Assembly: GCA_044445965.1 (NCBI GenBank)
Contig: JBIOEJ010000017.1
Location: 1-61,570 of the forward strand
DNA length: 61,570 nucleotides
Direction: 5' to 3'
From: GAS188 sp044445965
Lineage (GTDB): Bacteria; Pseudomonadota; Alphaproteobacteria; Rhizobiales; Beijerinckiaceae
The notes under the pieces: model-generated
Database searches by the model: none
What the model was told of the DNA's origin: nothing
The model's input: the letters and a program-made list of their open reading frames with translations, nothing else
Translations under genes and position numbers: made by a program
Shown here: piece by piece, positions 28,080 to 37,461 of the stretch
Position numbering within the stretch: the first letter of the stretch is position 1
Layout of the letters: each line of letters begins with the position of its first letter

Positions 28080-29746
28080 CCCATACGGCGCTCCGACACG
28101 AATTCGAGGAATTGATCGACGTCTCGGCGCCGGTCGTGCAGCTCGGCACCGGCTTTACCTTCACGGAAGGGCCGATCTGGCATCCGCTCGACCACTATCT
28201 CCTGTTCTCGGACATGCCAGCCGATGTGAGGCGGCGTTGGGATTCGCGGCACGGCGTTACCGAGATGCGTCGGCCGTCGAACAAATGCAACGGCATGACC
28301 TACGACGCAGACCTCAACCTGATCGTCTGCGAGCACGCGACATCGAGCCTCGTGCGCGAGCGCCCGGATGGCCGCCGCGACATCCTCGCGTCGCATTACG
28401 ATACGCTGGAGCTCAACAGCCCGAACGATGTCTGCGTGCGTTCCGACGGCTCGATCTACTTCTCCGATCCCTGGTATGGACGCATGCCGGTCTTCGGCGT
28501 GGAACGGCCGCGGCAGCTCGGCTTCCAGGGCGTCTATCGGATACCGCCGGGCGGAGGCGGCCCGCAGCTTCTGGTCGACCGCGGCGAGTTCGACCAGCCG
28601 AACGGCCTGTGCTTCTCGCCCGACGAGAAGCTGCTCTACGTCAACGACACCGGCAGAACGCTGATCCGCGTATTCGAGGTCGCGCCCGACGGTTCGGTGT
28701 CGAAGGGAAGGATGTTCGCGACCGCGATCCGATCCGAGACCGAACCCGGCATGCCCGACGGCATGAAATGCGACGCTGGCGGCAATGTCTGGGTGACGGC
28801 GCCGGGCGGCATCTGGGTCTACGCTCCCGCCGGCGATCTCATCGGCAAGCTCCGCGTGCCCGAACCCGTCGCCAATCTGGCTTGGGGCGGTCCGGACTTC
28901 CACACCCTCTTCATCGCCGCGACGCACTCGGTCTACAGCGTGAAGACGAAGGTCGGCCCGCGTCTCGAACCCTATATGCTGGCGGCCGCCCCTGCGTCTT
29001 CGTCCGCCGCCGGTTCGCGGACGGCGCCCAAAACCGCCAAACCTGAGACTGCCAAGCCCGAGACCGCCAAGCCCGAGGCCCTGCGGCTCGATCCGCGCCG
29101 CTGCGCGCTGATCGTCCAGGACCTCCAGAACGACGTCGTCTCCGAGGGCGGCGCCTTCGCCTCCTCGGGCGCGCCCGCGCATGCGCGCGAGCAGCGCCTG
29201 GTCGAGAATGTCGGTCGCCTCGCGGCGGCCGCGCGGGCGCGCGGCGTCATGGTCATCCATGTGTGGTTCATCGTCGAGCCTGGCGCGCCCGGCCTCACGC
29301 TCAACTGCCCGCTGTTCCAGGGCGTCGTCGACGGCAACGCCATGCTGCGCGGCACCTGGGGCGCGGCTCCGGTCGGCGGGCTCGAGCCGAAGCCCGGCGA
29401 CTTCGTCGTCGAGAAGATGCGCATGAGCGCCTGGGAGGGCACGCGGCTCGAGACCGTCCTGAAGAGCGGCGGGCGCGACATCATCATCAATACGGGGGCA
29501 TGGACCAACATGTCGGTCGAGCACACGGCCCGCACGGCCGCGGATAAGGGATATTTCGTCGTCGTGCCGCAGGATTGCTGCTCGACCATGAACGCCGAAT
29601 GGCAAAAGGCGTCCGTCGATTTCGCGCTGCAGAACGTCTCGGTCGTCACGCATGCCGACGCGGTGATCGCGGCGCTCGGGCGACGGCGTCCGCCGGAGCC
29701 CTCGCTTCAACGCCCCGTGAAGCGCGGCGGGCGCTTCTCGAAGTAA
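28076..29746 (+). CDS. SMP-30/gluconolactonase fused to isochorismatase-like domain
   Basis: A 556-residue two-domain fusion. Residues about 20-300 are an SMP-30/lactonase propeller with metal ligands in TFTEGPIWHP (Glu), LNSPNDVCVRSDG (Asn) and YVNDTGRT (Asn/Asp). A Pro/Ala-rich linker with a 3 x 5 residue AKPET repeat follows (about 318-337). Residues 345-545 form an isochorismatase-like hydrolase: Asp in IVQDLQNDV and Lys in VVEKMRMSAW are kept, but the nucleophile position reads TNMSVEHTAR, with Ser for Cys. The second half may therefore be non-hydrolytic or act by another mechanism. It is translationally coupled to the permease. Confidence 0.88.
   Translation: MTHTALRHEFEELIDVSAPVVQLGTGFTFTEGPIWHPLDHYLLFSDMPADVRRRWDSRHGVTEMRRPSNKCNGMTYDADLNLIVCEHATSSLVRERPDGRRDILASHYDTLELNSPNDVCVRSDGSIYFSDPWYGRMPVFGVERPRQLGFQGVYRIPPGGGGPQLLVDRGEFDQPNGLCFSPDEKLLYVNDTGRTLIRVFEVAPDGSVSKGRMFATAIRSETEPGMPDGMKCDAGGNVWVTAPGGIWVYAPAGDLIGKLRVPEPVANLAWGGPDFHTLFIAATHSVYSVKTKVGPRLEPYMLAAAPASSSAAGSRTAPKTAKPETAKPETAKPEALRLDPRRCALIVQDLQNDVVSEGGAFASSGAPAHAREQRLVENVGRLAAAARARGVMVIHVWFIVEPGAPGLTLNCPLFQGVVDGNAMLRGTWGAAPVGGLEPKPGDFVVEKMRMSAWEGTRLETVLKSGGRDIIINTGAWTNMSVEHTARTAADKGYFVVVPQDCCSTMNAEWQKASVDFALQNVSVVTHADAVIAALGRRRPPEPSLQRPVKRGGRFSK
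29036..29080. repeat. 3 x 15-bp tandem repeat in fusion linker
   Basis: Units gccaaacctgagact, gccaagcccgagacc and gccaagcccgaggcc run head to tail and encode AKPET, AKPET and AKPEA in the linker between the lactonase and hydrolase domains. Confidence 0.85.
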
Positions 29747-30528
29747 TGGGCGACGCCCTCCTTGAAGTCCTCGCTCTTGAAGGAGGCCTGCATCTCCTCG
29801 TCGGCGACCTTCCAGGATTCGGCGAGGTTGCGGAACAGGTCGTCATAGACCTGGCGCTTGATCACCGCCGTCGAGCGCGGCGAGGAGCCGGATGCGAGGT
29901 CGCGCGCGAGGCGGCGCACCTCTTCGGCGAAGTTCTCCCCGACCAGCAGATTGGCGATGCCGAGCCGCGCGGCTTCCCTCCCGTCGATGATGCGCGCCGA
30001 ATAGAGGAGGTCGAGCGCCGGCATCAGGCCGATAAGCCGCGGCAGCATGAAGGACATGCCGTGCTCGGCGATCAAGCCGCGCTTGGCGAAGGCGGTCGTC
30101 ACCTTGGCGGCAGGCGCGATGTAGCGCAGATCGGTGAAGAGCACGAAGCAGAGGCCGATGCCGGCGACCGGGCCGTTGATGCCGGCGATGATCGGCTTCG
30201 GCACGCGCAACAGGTAGCTGAAACGCTGCCGGTAGTTGACATCGATGCCGGCCGCGCCGTCGGCCGCCGCCGGATGCTGCACCAAGGTGCCGCGCTTTCC
30301 GCTTTCGAGCGAGGCCTTCATCTTGTCGAGATCGGCGCCGGCGCAGAAGCCGCGCCCGGCCCCGGTCACCAGGATCACGCGCACCGCCTCGTCCGCCGCG
30401 GACTTCTCCATGGCGGACCGGACCTCTGCCTCCATGACGTGCGTCCAGGCGTTGAGCTTCTCGGGACGGTTCAGCGTAATGGTCGCGACATGGTCGGCGA
30501 CCTCGTAGAGGATCTCGGTCGTCTGCAT
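29707..30528 (-). CDS. enoyl-CoA hydratase/isomerase family protein
   Basis: A 273-residue crotonase-fold enzyme. The oxyanion-hole segments are GAGRGFCAGADLDKMK (about 59-74) and GPVAGIGLCFVLFTDLR (about 120-136). A Glu-like general base is in LIAEHGMSFMLPRLIG (about 155-170), in the position of Glu164 of rat hydratase, while the other catalytic Glu region reads AGIGLCFV without Glu, so isomerase-type activity is possible. ATG at 30528 has an agagg site. Its 3' end overlaps the convergent fusion gene by 40 bases. It is the last gene of the minus-strand acyl-CoA cluster, about 90 bases from its neighbour. Confidence 0.88.
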   Translation of the reverse strand: MQTTEILYEVADHVATITLNRPEKLNAWTHVMEAEVRSAMEKSAADEAVRVILVTGAGRGFCAGADLDKMKASLESGKRGTLVQHPAAADGAAGIDVNYRQRFSYLLRVPKPIIAGINGPVAGIGLCFVLFTDLRYIAPAAKVTTAFAKRGLIAEHGMSFMLPRLIGLMPALDLLYSARIIDGREAARLGIANLLVGENFAEEVRRLARDLASGSSPRSTAVIKRQVYDDLFRNLAESWKVADEEMQASFKSEDFKEGVAHYFEKRPPRFTGR

Positions 30529-30617
30529 TGCCAACCTCTGCGTTGGAGCCTTTCATTCGTGACGCGAGCGCTGGACGCACCTCTCCCACAAGGGGAAGGG
30601 TGAAGCACGTCCGCGCT

Positions 30618-31871
<1,254 letters not shown>

Positions 31872-31898
31872 GATGCGTTCCTGTCGCTCTGGTGCAGC

Positions 31899-32960
31899 CT
31901 AATCTTTCGCCTTGGAGGCGATCCCCCATCCGATCTCGGCCATCATGCGCACGCGCGCGCCTTGCTCCACGGCCGACCGGTCGGCCGCATTGCCGGCGAG
32001 GCCGCGCGCATAGACGCCCTGCACGATCGCGGCGATGCGGAAGAAGGCAAGCGCCTTGTAGAAGCCCCAATGCGGTATCTCGAGGCGCGAGGTGGCGCCC
32101 GCATAGGCCGAGAGCATCTGCGTCTCGGTCGGTATGCCGAGCGCCTTCAGGTCCACGCCCTCCAGGCCGCCGCTGACGCCGGGTCCGCCCGGCGGCATGC
32201 TGTAGGCCATGCTGAGATAAGCGAGATCGGCGAGCGGATCGCCGATGGTCGCGAGCTCCCAGTCGAGCACGGCGGCGAGGCGCGGCTCGCGGGGGTGGAT
32301 GATGGTATTGCCCACCCGGTAATCGCCATGCACGATCGAGGCGTCGGCGCTCGCCGGCACGCGCGCCGCAAGCCAGGCCGACAGCGCCTCCATCTCCTTG
32401 ATGTCGTCGGTCTTCGAGGCCGCGTATTGCTTCGACCAGCGGTCGATCTGACGGGCCGCGTAATTGTCCGGCCGGCCGAAATCGCTCAAACTCGCGGCGC
32501 GCCAATCGACCTGGTGGAGGTGGGCGAGCGTCTCGATCAAGGATCGATAGACGGCGCCTCGTTCCGAGGGCGCAAGCTGCGGAAGATCGGCGGTTGCGAT
32601 GACGCGCCCGGCCACGTGGCTCATCAGGTAGAAGGGCGTGCCGATGATGCTCGCGTCCTCGCACAGCACGAGCATGCGCGCCACCGGCACGGCCGAGCCG
32701 GCGAGCGCCTTCTGCACCTTGTACTCGCGCTCGACCATATGCGCCGAGGCGAGGAGCTTGCCCGGCGGCTTCTTGCGCAGCACGTAGGTTTCAGCCTGCG
32801 TCTCGACGAGGAAGGTCGGGTTCGACTGGCCGCCCTGGAATTGGCGGATCGCCGCCGGGCCGCGATAGCCCTCGACATGTTCGCCGAGATAGCGGTCGAG
32901 CGCCGCCTCGTCGAAGCGATGCTGCGGCAAAGGCTCGACGAGCGTCGGCTGCCCGCTCAT
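31899..32960 (-). CDS. phosphotransferase (aminoglycoside-kinase fold, LvaA/ACAD11-like)
   Basis: A 353-residue APH/ChoK-fold kinase. It shows FQGGQSNPTFLV (P-loop equivalent, about 41-52), the Lys of VLRKKPPGKLL (about 60-70), the catalytic loop IVHGDYRVGNTIIHP (about 197-211) and the metal Asp in AVLDWELATIGDPLADLAY (about 217-235). Proteins of this branch are linked to phosphorylation of 4-hydroxyacyl-CoA. It lies between the SDR (8 bases) and the acyl-CoA dehydrogenase (27 bases). I start it at ATG 32960 (MSGQPTLVEPL); upstream in-frame text belongs to the SDR region. Confidence 0.9.
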   Translation of the reverse strand: MSGQPTLVEPLPQHRFDEAALDRYLGEHVEGYRGPAAIRQFQGGQSNPTFLVETQAETYVLRKKPPGKLLASAHMVEREYKVQKALAGSAVPVARMLVLCEDASIIGTPFYLMSHVAGRVIATADLPQLAPSERGAVYRSLIETLAHLHQVDWRAASLSDFGRPDNYAARQIDRWSKQYAASKTDDIKEMEALSAWLAARVPASADASIVHGDYRVGNTIIHPREPRLAAVLDWELATIGDPLADLAYLSMAYSMPPGGPGVSGGLEGVDLKALGIPTETQMLSAYAGATSRLEIPHWGFYKALAFFRIAAIVQGVYARGLAGNAADRSAVEQGARVRMMAEIGWGIASKAKD

Positions 32961-32968
32961 CGCCAAGC

Positions 32969-33787
32969 TCAGCCCCCCGACCCGATGGTCACTCCGCCAT
33001 CGGCGACGAGCACCTGCCCGGTGACGAAGCGCGCGGCGCGCGAGGCGAGGAAAACGGCGACGCCGGCGATGTCGATCGGCGCGCCGAGCCGCTTCAGCGG
33101 CGTCTCGGCTTCGCGCCTCTTCCTCGCGGCCTCGTTCTCCCACAAGGCACGGGCGAAATCCGTCTTGACGAGGCCGGGCGCGATGGCGTTCACGCAAACG
33201 CCCGACGGGCCCCACTCCACCGCCAGATTGCGCACCAGCGCGGTCTCGGCGGCCTTCGAGATGCCGTAGACGCCGAGCGTGGGTGTGCCGCGGATGGCGG
33301 CGATCGAGGAGATGACGATGAACGACCCCTCTCCGCAGGCGACGAGATGGGGCCTCGCCAATTGCGACAGCCACCACACCGCCTTCACGTTGGTCGCCAT
33401 CGTCTTGTCGAAGGCATCGTCCGGAGCGTCCATGAGCGAGCCGTAGTACGGATTGACCGCGGCATTGGCCACGCAGATGTCGAGGCGCCCGTAATGAGCG
33501 ACCGTCTTCTCGACCAGCGCCTTGAGCTCCGCCTTCGAGCCGGCATGCGCCTCCATGGCGATGGCGTCATGGCCTTCCGCGACCAGGAGCTTGCGTACCT
33601 CCTCGCAAGCTTCGAGCTTGCGGGAGGAGATTGCGACCTTGGCGCCGGCGCGCGCGAATTCCTCGGCGATCGAGCGTCCGATGCCGCGCGAGGAGCCGGT
33701 GACGATCGCCACCTTGCCGGAAAGGTCGAAGAGCTTGCTGGAGGCTTGCTTGCTGGAGACTTGCTTGCTGGAGACTTGCTTGCTCAT
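32969..33787 (-). CDS. SDR family NAD(P)-dependent oxidoreductase
   Basis: A 272-residue short-chain dehydrogenase with the cofactor loop VTGSSRGIGRSIAEEF (about 29-44), NAAVNPYYGS, catalytic Ser in ISSIAAI and YxxxK in YGISKAAE (about 165-180), and the C-terminal FVTGQVLVADGG. The ATG at 33787 is followed by an odd repetitive stretch, KQVSSKQVSSKQASSK, encoded by a 15-bp tandem repeat; the true domain starts at LFDLSGKVAI. In an LvaA/LvaC-like setting it could reduce a 4-oxoacyl-CoA, but general 3-hydroxyacyl activity is also possible. Confidence 0.9.
   Translation of the reverse strand: MSKQVSSKQVSSKQASSKLFDLSGKVAIVTGSSRGIGRSIAEEFARAGAKVAISSRKLEACEEVRKLLVAEGHDAIAMEAHAGSKAELKALVEKTVAHYGRLDICVANAAVNPYYGSLMDAPDDAFDKTMATNVKAVWWLSQLARPHLVACGEGSFIVISSIAAIRGTPTLGVYGISKAAETALVRNLAVEWGPSGVCVNAIAPGLVKTDFARALWENEAARKRREAETPLKRLGAPIDIAGVAVFLASRAARFVTGQVLVADGGVTIGSGG
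33733..33784. repeat. 3.5 x 15-bp tandem repeat at gene start
   Basis: Unit gcttgctggagactt occurs at 33733-33747 (one change), 33748-33762 and 33763-33777, with a partial copy to 33784. On the minus strand it encodes the KQVSS/KQASS repeat directly after the SDR start codon. Confidence 0.9.
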
Positions 33788-33821
33788 GACCGGCTGCTCC
33801 AAACTCTTGCTCTGGTCCCGC

Positions 33822-35006
33822 TCAGGCGATCTCGAAGAGGCCGGCCGCGCCCTGGCCGCCGCCCACGCACATGGTGACGACGACATGCTTCGCCTTGCGC
33901 CGCCTCCCCTCGATGAGGGCATGGCCGGTGAGGCGCGCGCCCGACATGCCGTAAGGGTGGCCGATGGAAATGGCGCCGCCATCGACATTGAGCTTCTCGG
34001 GATCGATGCCGAGCTTGTCGCGGCAATAGATCACTTGCACCGCGAAGGCCTCGTTCAACTCCCACAGATCGATGTCCCCGATGCTCAGGCCGTGGCGTTC
34101 CAGCAGCCGCGGCACGGCGAAGATCGGCCCGACGCCCATCTCGTCGGGCTCGCAGCCCGCCGCCACGAAGCCCTTGAAGATGCCGAGCGGGGCGAGGCCA
34201 CGCTGCTCGGCGAGCTTTTCGTCCATCAGGATCGAGACCGAGGCGCCGTCCGAGAGCTGGCTCGCATTGCCGGCCGTGATGGTCTTGCCTTCGCCGCGCA
34301 CGGGTTTGAGCGAAGCGAGGCCCTCGGGCGTCGTGTCGGGGCGGTTGCCCTCGTCCTTGCCGAGCGTGACCTTCTCCTTGCGGGTCGCGCCGGTCGCCTT
34401 GTCGGTGACGACCATCTGCGTCTCGACCGCGATGATCTCGTCGTTGAAGCGCCCGCCCTGCTGGCCGGCCGCGGTGCGGCGCTGGCTCTCGAGCCCGTAG
34501 GCGTCCTGCGCCTCGCGCGAGATGCGGTAGCGCTCGGCCACCACCTCGGCCGTGTCGATCATCGGCAGATAGAGCGCGGGCTTGGTCGCCAGGATCGTCT
34601 CGTCGCGATTGCGATAGCTGTTGGCGTGATCGTTCTGGACGAGGCTGATCGATTCACCCCCGCCCGCCGCCGCGATCGGCACGCCGTCATACATGATGGA
34701 GCGCGCCGCGACCGCGATGGCCTGCAAGCCCGAGCCGCATTGCCGGTCGATGGTGGTGCCGGCGATGCTCACCGGAAACCCGGCGCGAATGGCGGTCTGG
34801 CGGGCGAAATTGCCGCCCGTCGTGCCTTGCTGCATGGCGCAGCCCATGACCACATCCTCGATCTCGCCGGGATCGACCTTGGCGCGCCGCGTGGCGTGCT
34901 GCAGCGCCAGCGCCGCGAGCGTCGGCCCCGAGGTGTCGTTGAAGGCGCCCCGATAGGCCTTGCCGATCGGGGTGCGGGCAGTCGAGACGATAACGGCGCG
35001 GCGCAT
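33822..35006 (-). CDS. acetyl-CoA C-acyltransferase (thiolase)
   Basis: A 394-residue thiolase. Active-site Cys is in TIDRQCGSGLQAI (about 85-97), the His motif in NVDGGAISIGHPYGMSGARL (about 337-356), and the second Cys in VVVTMCVGGGQGAAGLFEIA at the C-terminus. Family members perform the thiolytic last step of beta-oxidation or condense acetyl-CoA units. Its neighbours (FadB-like, SDR, dehydrogenase) favour degradation. ATG at 35006 (MRRAVIVSTARTPIGKAY) is the normal start; the upstream reading frame runs through a 20-bp tandem repeat. Confidence 0.95.
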   Translation of the reverse strand: MRRAVIVSTARTPIGKAYRGAFNDTSGPTLAALALQHATRRAKVDPGEIEDVVMGCAMQQGTTGGNFARQTAIRAGFPVSIAGTTIDRQCGSGLQAIAVAARSIMYDGVPIAAAGGGESISLVQNDHANSYRNRDETILATKPALYLPMIDTAEVVAERYRISREAQDAYGLESQRRTAAGQQGGRFNDEIIAVETQMVVTDKATGATRKEKVTLGKDEGNRPDTTPEGLASLKPVRGEGKTITAGNASQLSDGASVSILMDEKLAEQRGLAPLGIFKGFVAAGCEPDEMGVGPIFAVPRLLERHGLSIGDIDLWELNEAFAVQVIYCRDKLGIDPEKLNVDGGAISIGHPYGMSGARLTGHALIEGRRRKAKHVVVTMCVGGGQGAAGLFEIA

Positions 35007-35008
35007 GT

Positions 35009-35067
35009 CTGTCTTCCTTCGTTGAAGCCTGTCTTCCTTCGTTGAAGCTATCTTCCTTCGTTGAAGC
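35009..35067. repeat. 3 x 20-bp tandem repeat between thiolase and fadB-like gene
   Basis: Unit ctgtcttccttcgttgaagc occurs at 35009-35028 and 35029-35048, with a 19-bp copy at 35049-35067. The last copy encodes the C-terminal SFNEGR of the upstream minus-strand gene, so the gene end has been copied into the intergenic space. Confidence 0.9.
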
Positions 35068-37135
35068 TCTTGCCTTCGGCGGCGAGCCGCGCGAGCAGAG
35101 GCGCCGGCGTGAAGCGCGGCCCGTGAGCCTTCTCGTAGACGTGCATCTTCTCGACTACGGGCTTGAGGCCGATCGCATCGACGGACCACATCGGTCCGCC
35201 GCGCCAGGCCGGGAAGCCGTAGCCATTGACATAGACGGTATCGATGTCGCCGGCGCGCAGCGCGATGCCTTCCTCGAGCAGTTGCGCCCCGACATTGGCG
35301 AGCTGGAACAGCAGGCGCTCGACGATCTCCTCATCGGAGACGGCGCGCCGCGCGATGCCCTGGCGCTTCGCTTCCTCGACATACATCGCTTCGACCTCGG
35401 GGTCGGGCTTTCCGGTGCGCTCGCCCTTGGCGTAGAGATAAAAGCCGCGTCCGGTCTTCTGGCCGAAGCGGCCGAGCTCCGCGATCCTGTCGTTCACCGC
35501 GTAGCGCATCCTCTGCTCGTTGGTCAGCGGACGCTCCTGGCGGATGCGCCAGCCGACATCGATGCCGGCGAGATCGCTCATGGCGAAGGGGCCCATGGCG
35601 AGCCCCCAAGCGGCGATCGCCTTGTCGACCTGCGCGGGCGTCGCGCCCTCGAGCGCCAGCGCCTGCGCTTCGGAGCCATAAGCCGCGACCATGCGGTTGC
35701 CGATGAAGCCGTCGCAGACGCCCGCCAGCACCGCGATCTTGCCGATGCGCTTGGCGAGCCCCATCGCGGTCGCCACCACATCCTTGCCGGATTTTGCGCC
35801 GCGCACCACCTCGAGCAGACGCATGATGTTGGCGGGGCTGAAGAAGTGCATGCCCAGCACGTCGCCCGGACGCGAGGTCGCGAGCGCGATCTCGTCGACA
35901 TCGAGGGTCGAGGTGTTGGTGGCGAGGACGGCGCCTGGCTTGGCCAGCGCATCGAGCTTGCCGAACACCTCCTTCTTGATCTTCATGTTCTCGAACACGG
36001 CCTCGATGATCAGATCCTTGTCCTTGAGGTCGTCGAGGGTGAGCGAGGGCGACAGCCGCGCGAAGCGTCCCTTGGCATCCGCTTCGCTCATCCGGCCGCG
36101 TGCCGCAGCCGACTCATAGGTCTCGCGCATCTTGGCGAAGCCGCGATCGAGCGCCTCTTGCGCCGTCTCGACCACGGTGACCGGGATGCCCGCATTGACG
36201 AAGCTCATGGCGATGCCTTGGCCCATGGTGCCGGCGCCGATCACGCCGACGCTCTCGACCTTCCTCACCTTCACCTCGGGTCCGATATCGGGGATCACGG
36301 CCGCTGCGCGCTCGGCGAAGAACACATGCCAGAGCGCTCTCGCCTCCGGGCTCTTGTAGCAATGCATGAACAATTCGAGCTCGCGCTTCATGCCGTCCAT
36401 GAAGGGCAGCTCGGTCGCGGCTTCCACGGCATCGATGCAGGCATTGGGCGCGACCTTGCCGCTCGGATGGCGGCCGAGCGAGGCGCGCTTCTTGGCGAAG
36501 GCGTCGGCCGGGGCGCCTGCCTTGTCGATCGTCTTCTCCGACAGGCGACGCGGCTTCGCGCCGGAAGCGACGAGCTCGCGCGCATAGGCGATCGCCTCAT
36601 CGACCAGATTGGCCTTGGCGATGCGGTCGACGAGGCCGCCTTTTCGCGCCGTCTCGGCGTCGATCGGGTTGCCCGAGACGATCATGTCGAGGGCGGGCTG
36701 AACGCCGACGGCGCGCGGCAGGCGCTGCGTGCCGCCCGCGCCCGGGATGATGCCGATCTTCACCTCGGGCAGGCCCATCCTCGCCTGAGCGTCGGCGATG
36801 CGATAATGGCAGCCGAGCGCGATCTCGAAGCCGCCTCCGAGCGAGGTGCCGTGCATGGCCGCGATGACCGGCTTCGGCAAGGCCTCGATCTCGTGGATCA
36901 GCTGGTAGAGCCGCGGCTCGCGCGGCGCCCCGCCGAATTCGGTGATGTCGGCGCCCGCCGAGAAGCAGCGGCCCGCCCCGGTGATCACAATGGCGCGAAC
37001 GGCGCTATCCGCGCCGAGCGACTTGGCGGCGCCCTCCAATCCGCTTCTGACCGCTTGCGACAAGGCGTTGACGGGAGGATGGTCGATCGTCACCAGGGCG
37101 ACATCGCCCATGCGCTTCACCTCGACGACGGCCAT
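35048..37135 (-). CDS. bifunctional enoyl-CoA hydratase/3-hydroxyacyl-CoA dehydrogenase
   Basis: A 695-residue FadB/FadJ-type trifunctional-like protein. The N-terminal crotonase domain includes GAGRCFSAGADITEF (about 51-65), GTSLGGGFEIALGCHYR (about 95-111) and the two catalytic Glu regions in LPEVKIGIIPGAGG. The NAD-binding loop VGVIGAGTMGQGIAMSF is near 295-311, and HFFSPANIMRLLEVV is the dehydrogenase active region (about 425-440). It performs hydration and oxidation before the thiolase encoded 41 bases downstream. It heads the minus-strand cluster. Its last codons are part of a tandem repeat. Confidence 0.94.
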   Translation of the reverse strand: MAVVEVKRMGDVALVTIDHPPVNALSQAVRSGLEGAAKSLGADSAVRAIVITGAGRCFSAGADITEFGGAPREPRLYQLIHEIEALPKPVIAAMHGTSLGGGFEIALGCHYRIADAQARMGLPEVKIGIIPGAGGTQRLPRAVGVQPALDMIVSGNPIDAETARKGGLVDRIAKANLVDEAIAYARELVASGAKPRRLSEKTIDKAGAPADAFAKKRASLGRHPSGKVAPNACIDAVEAATELPFMDGMKRELELFMHCYKSPEARALWHVFFAERAAAVIPDIGPEVKVRKVESVGVIGAGTMGQGIAMSFVNAGIPVTVVETAQEALDRGFAKMRETYESAAARGRMSEADAKGRFARLSPSLTLDDLKDKDLIIEAVFENMKIKKEVFGKLDALAKPGAVLATNTSTLDVDEIALATSRPGDVLGMHFFSPANIMRLLEVVRGAKSGKDVVATAMGLAKRIGKIAVLAGVCDGFIGNRMVAAYGSEAQALALEGATPAQVDKAIAAWGLAMGPFAMSDLAGIDVGWRIRQERPLTNEQRMRYAVNDRIAELGRFGQKTGRGFYLYAKGERTGKPDPEVEAMYVEEAKRQGIARRAVSDEEIVERLLFQLANVGAQLLEEGIALRAGDIDTVYVNGYGFPAWRGGPMWSVDAIGLKPVVEKMHVYEKAHGPRFTPAPLLARLAAEGKSFNEGR

Positions 37136-37461
37136 GTGATCCTCCTTGTGGCCGCCATCGCCGGCCGGGGCGCGGTCACCTCGGTGACGGGCGTCGCTGA
37201 CCGGCGTCGGCAGCCCTCGGAGCGGCTGCCATGGCGGCTCTCATTTGCCTGCGCATATGTGCTTCATAGCCGGGCCGAAGGCTCGGCGTCACCCATTCGA
37301 CTTATCAGCGCGGGCCGCGACGCGCCAGAGCCGGGCTTGCATGCAGGGGCTGGCGGGAAATCCATTTCCGCTCATCCCCGCGCAAAGCAGGGATCCGGCA
37401 AGACTTCGCGAAGACCTCTGTCCCCGCTTGCGCGGGGATGAGCGCCGAGCGGATTCGATTG
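37136..37461. repeat. intergenic region with long inverted repeat
   Basis: At about 37372-37443, cgctcatccccgcgcaaagcaggga is mirrored by tccccgcttgcgcggggatgagcg, giving a long hairpin with a central aagacttcgcgaagacct palindrome. This is a dispersed repeat form known from rhizobial intergenic regions. The left part (37136-37370) has no supported gene; it must hold the fadB-like promoter. Confidence 0.55.

Noticed and set aside
28076..29746. Frameshift or sequencing merge of two separate genes for the fusion protein
   Set aside because: The frame is continuous, codon use is even and the linker repeat is a clean multiple of three, so a real fusion is more likely.
30574..30600. Intrinsic terminator between the hydratase and dehydrogenase genes
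   Set aside because: The cctctccc...ggggaagg palindrome has no T-run and belongs to the dispersed repeat family; the genes may still be co-transcribed.
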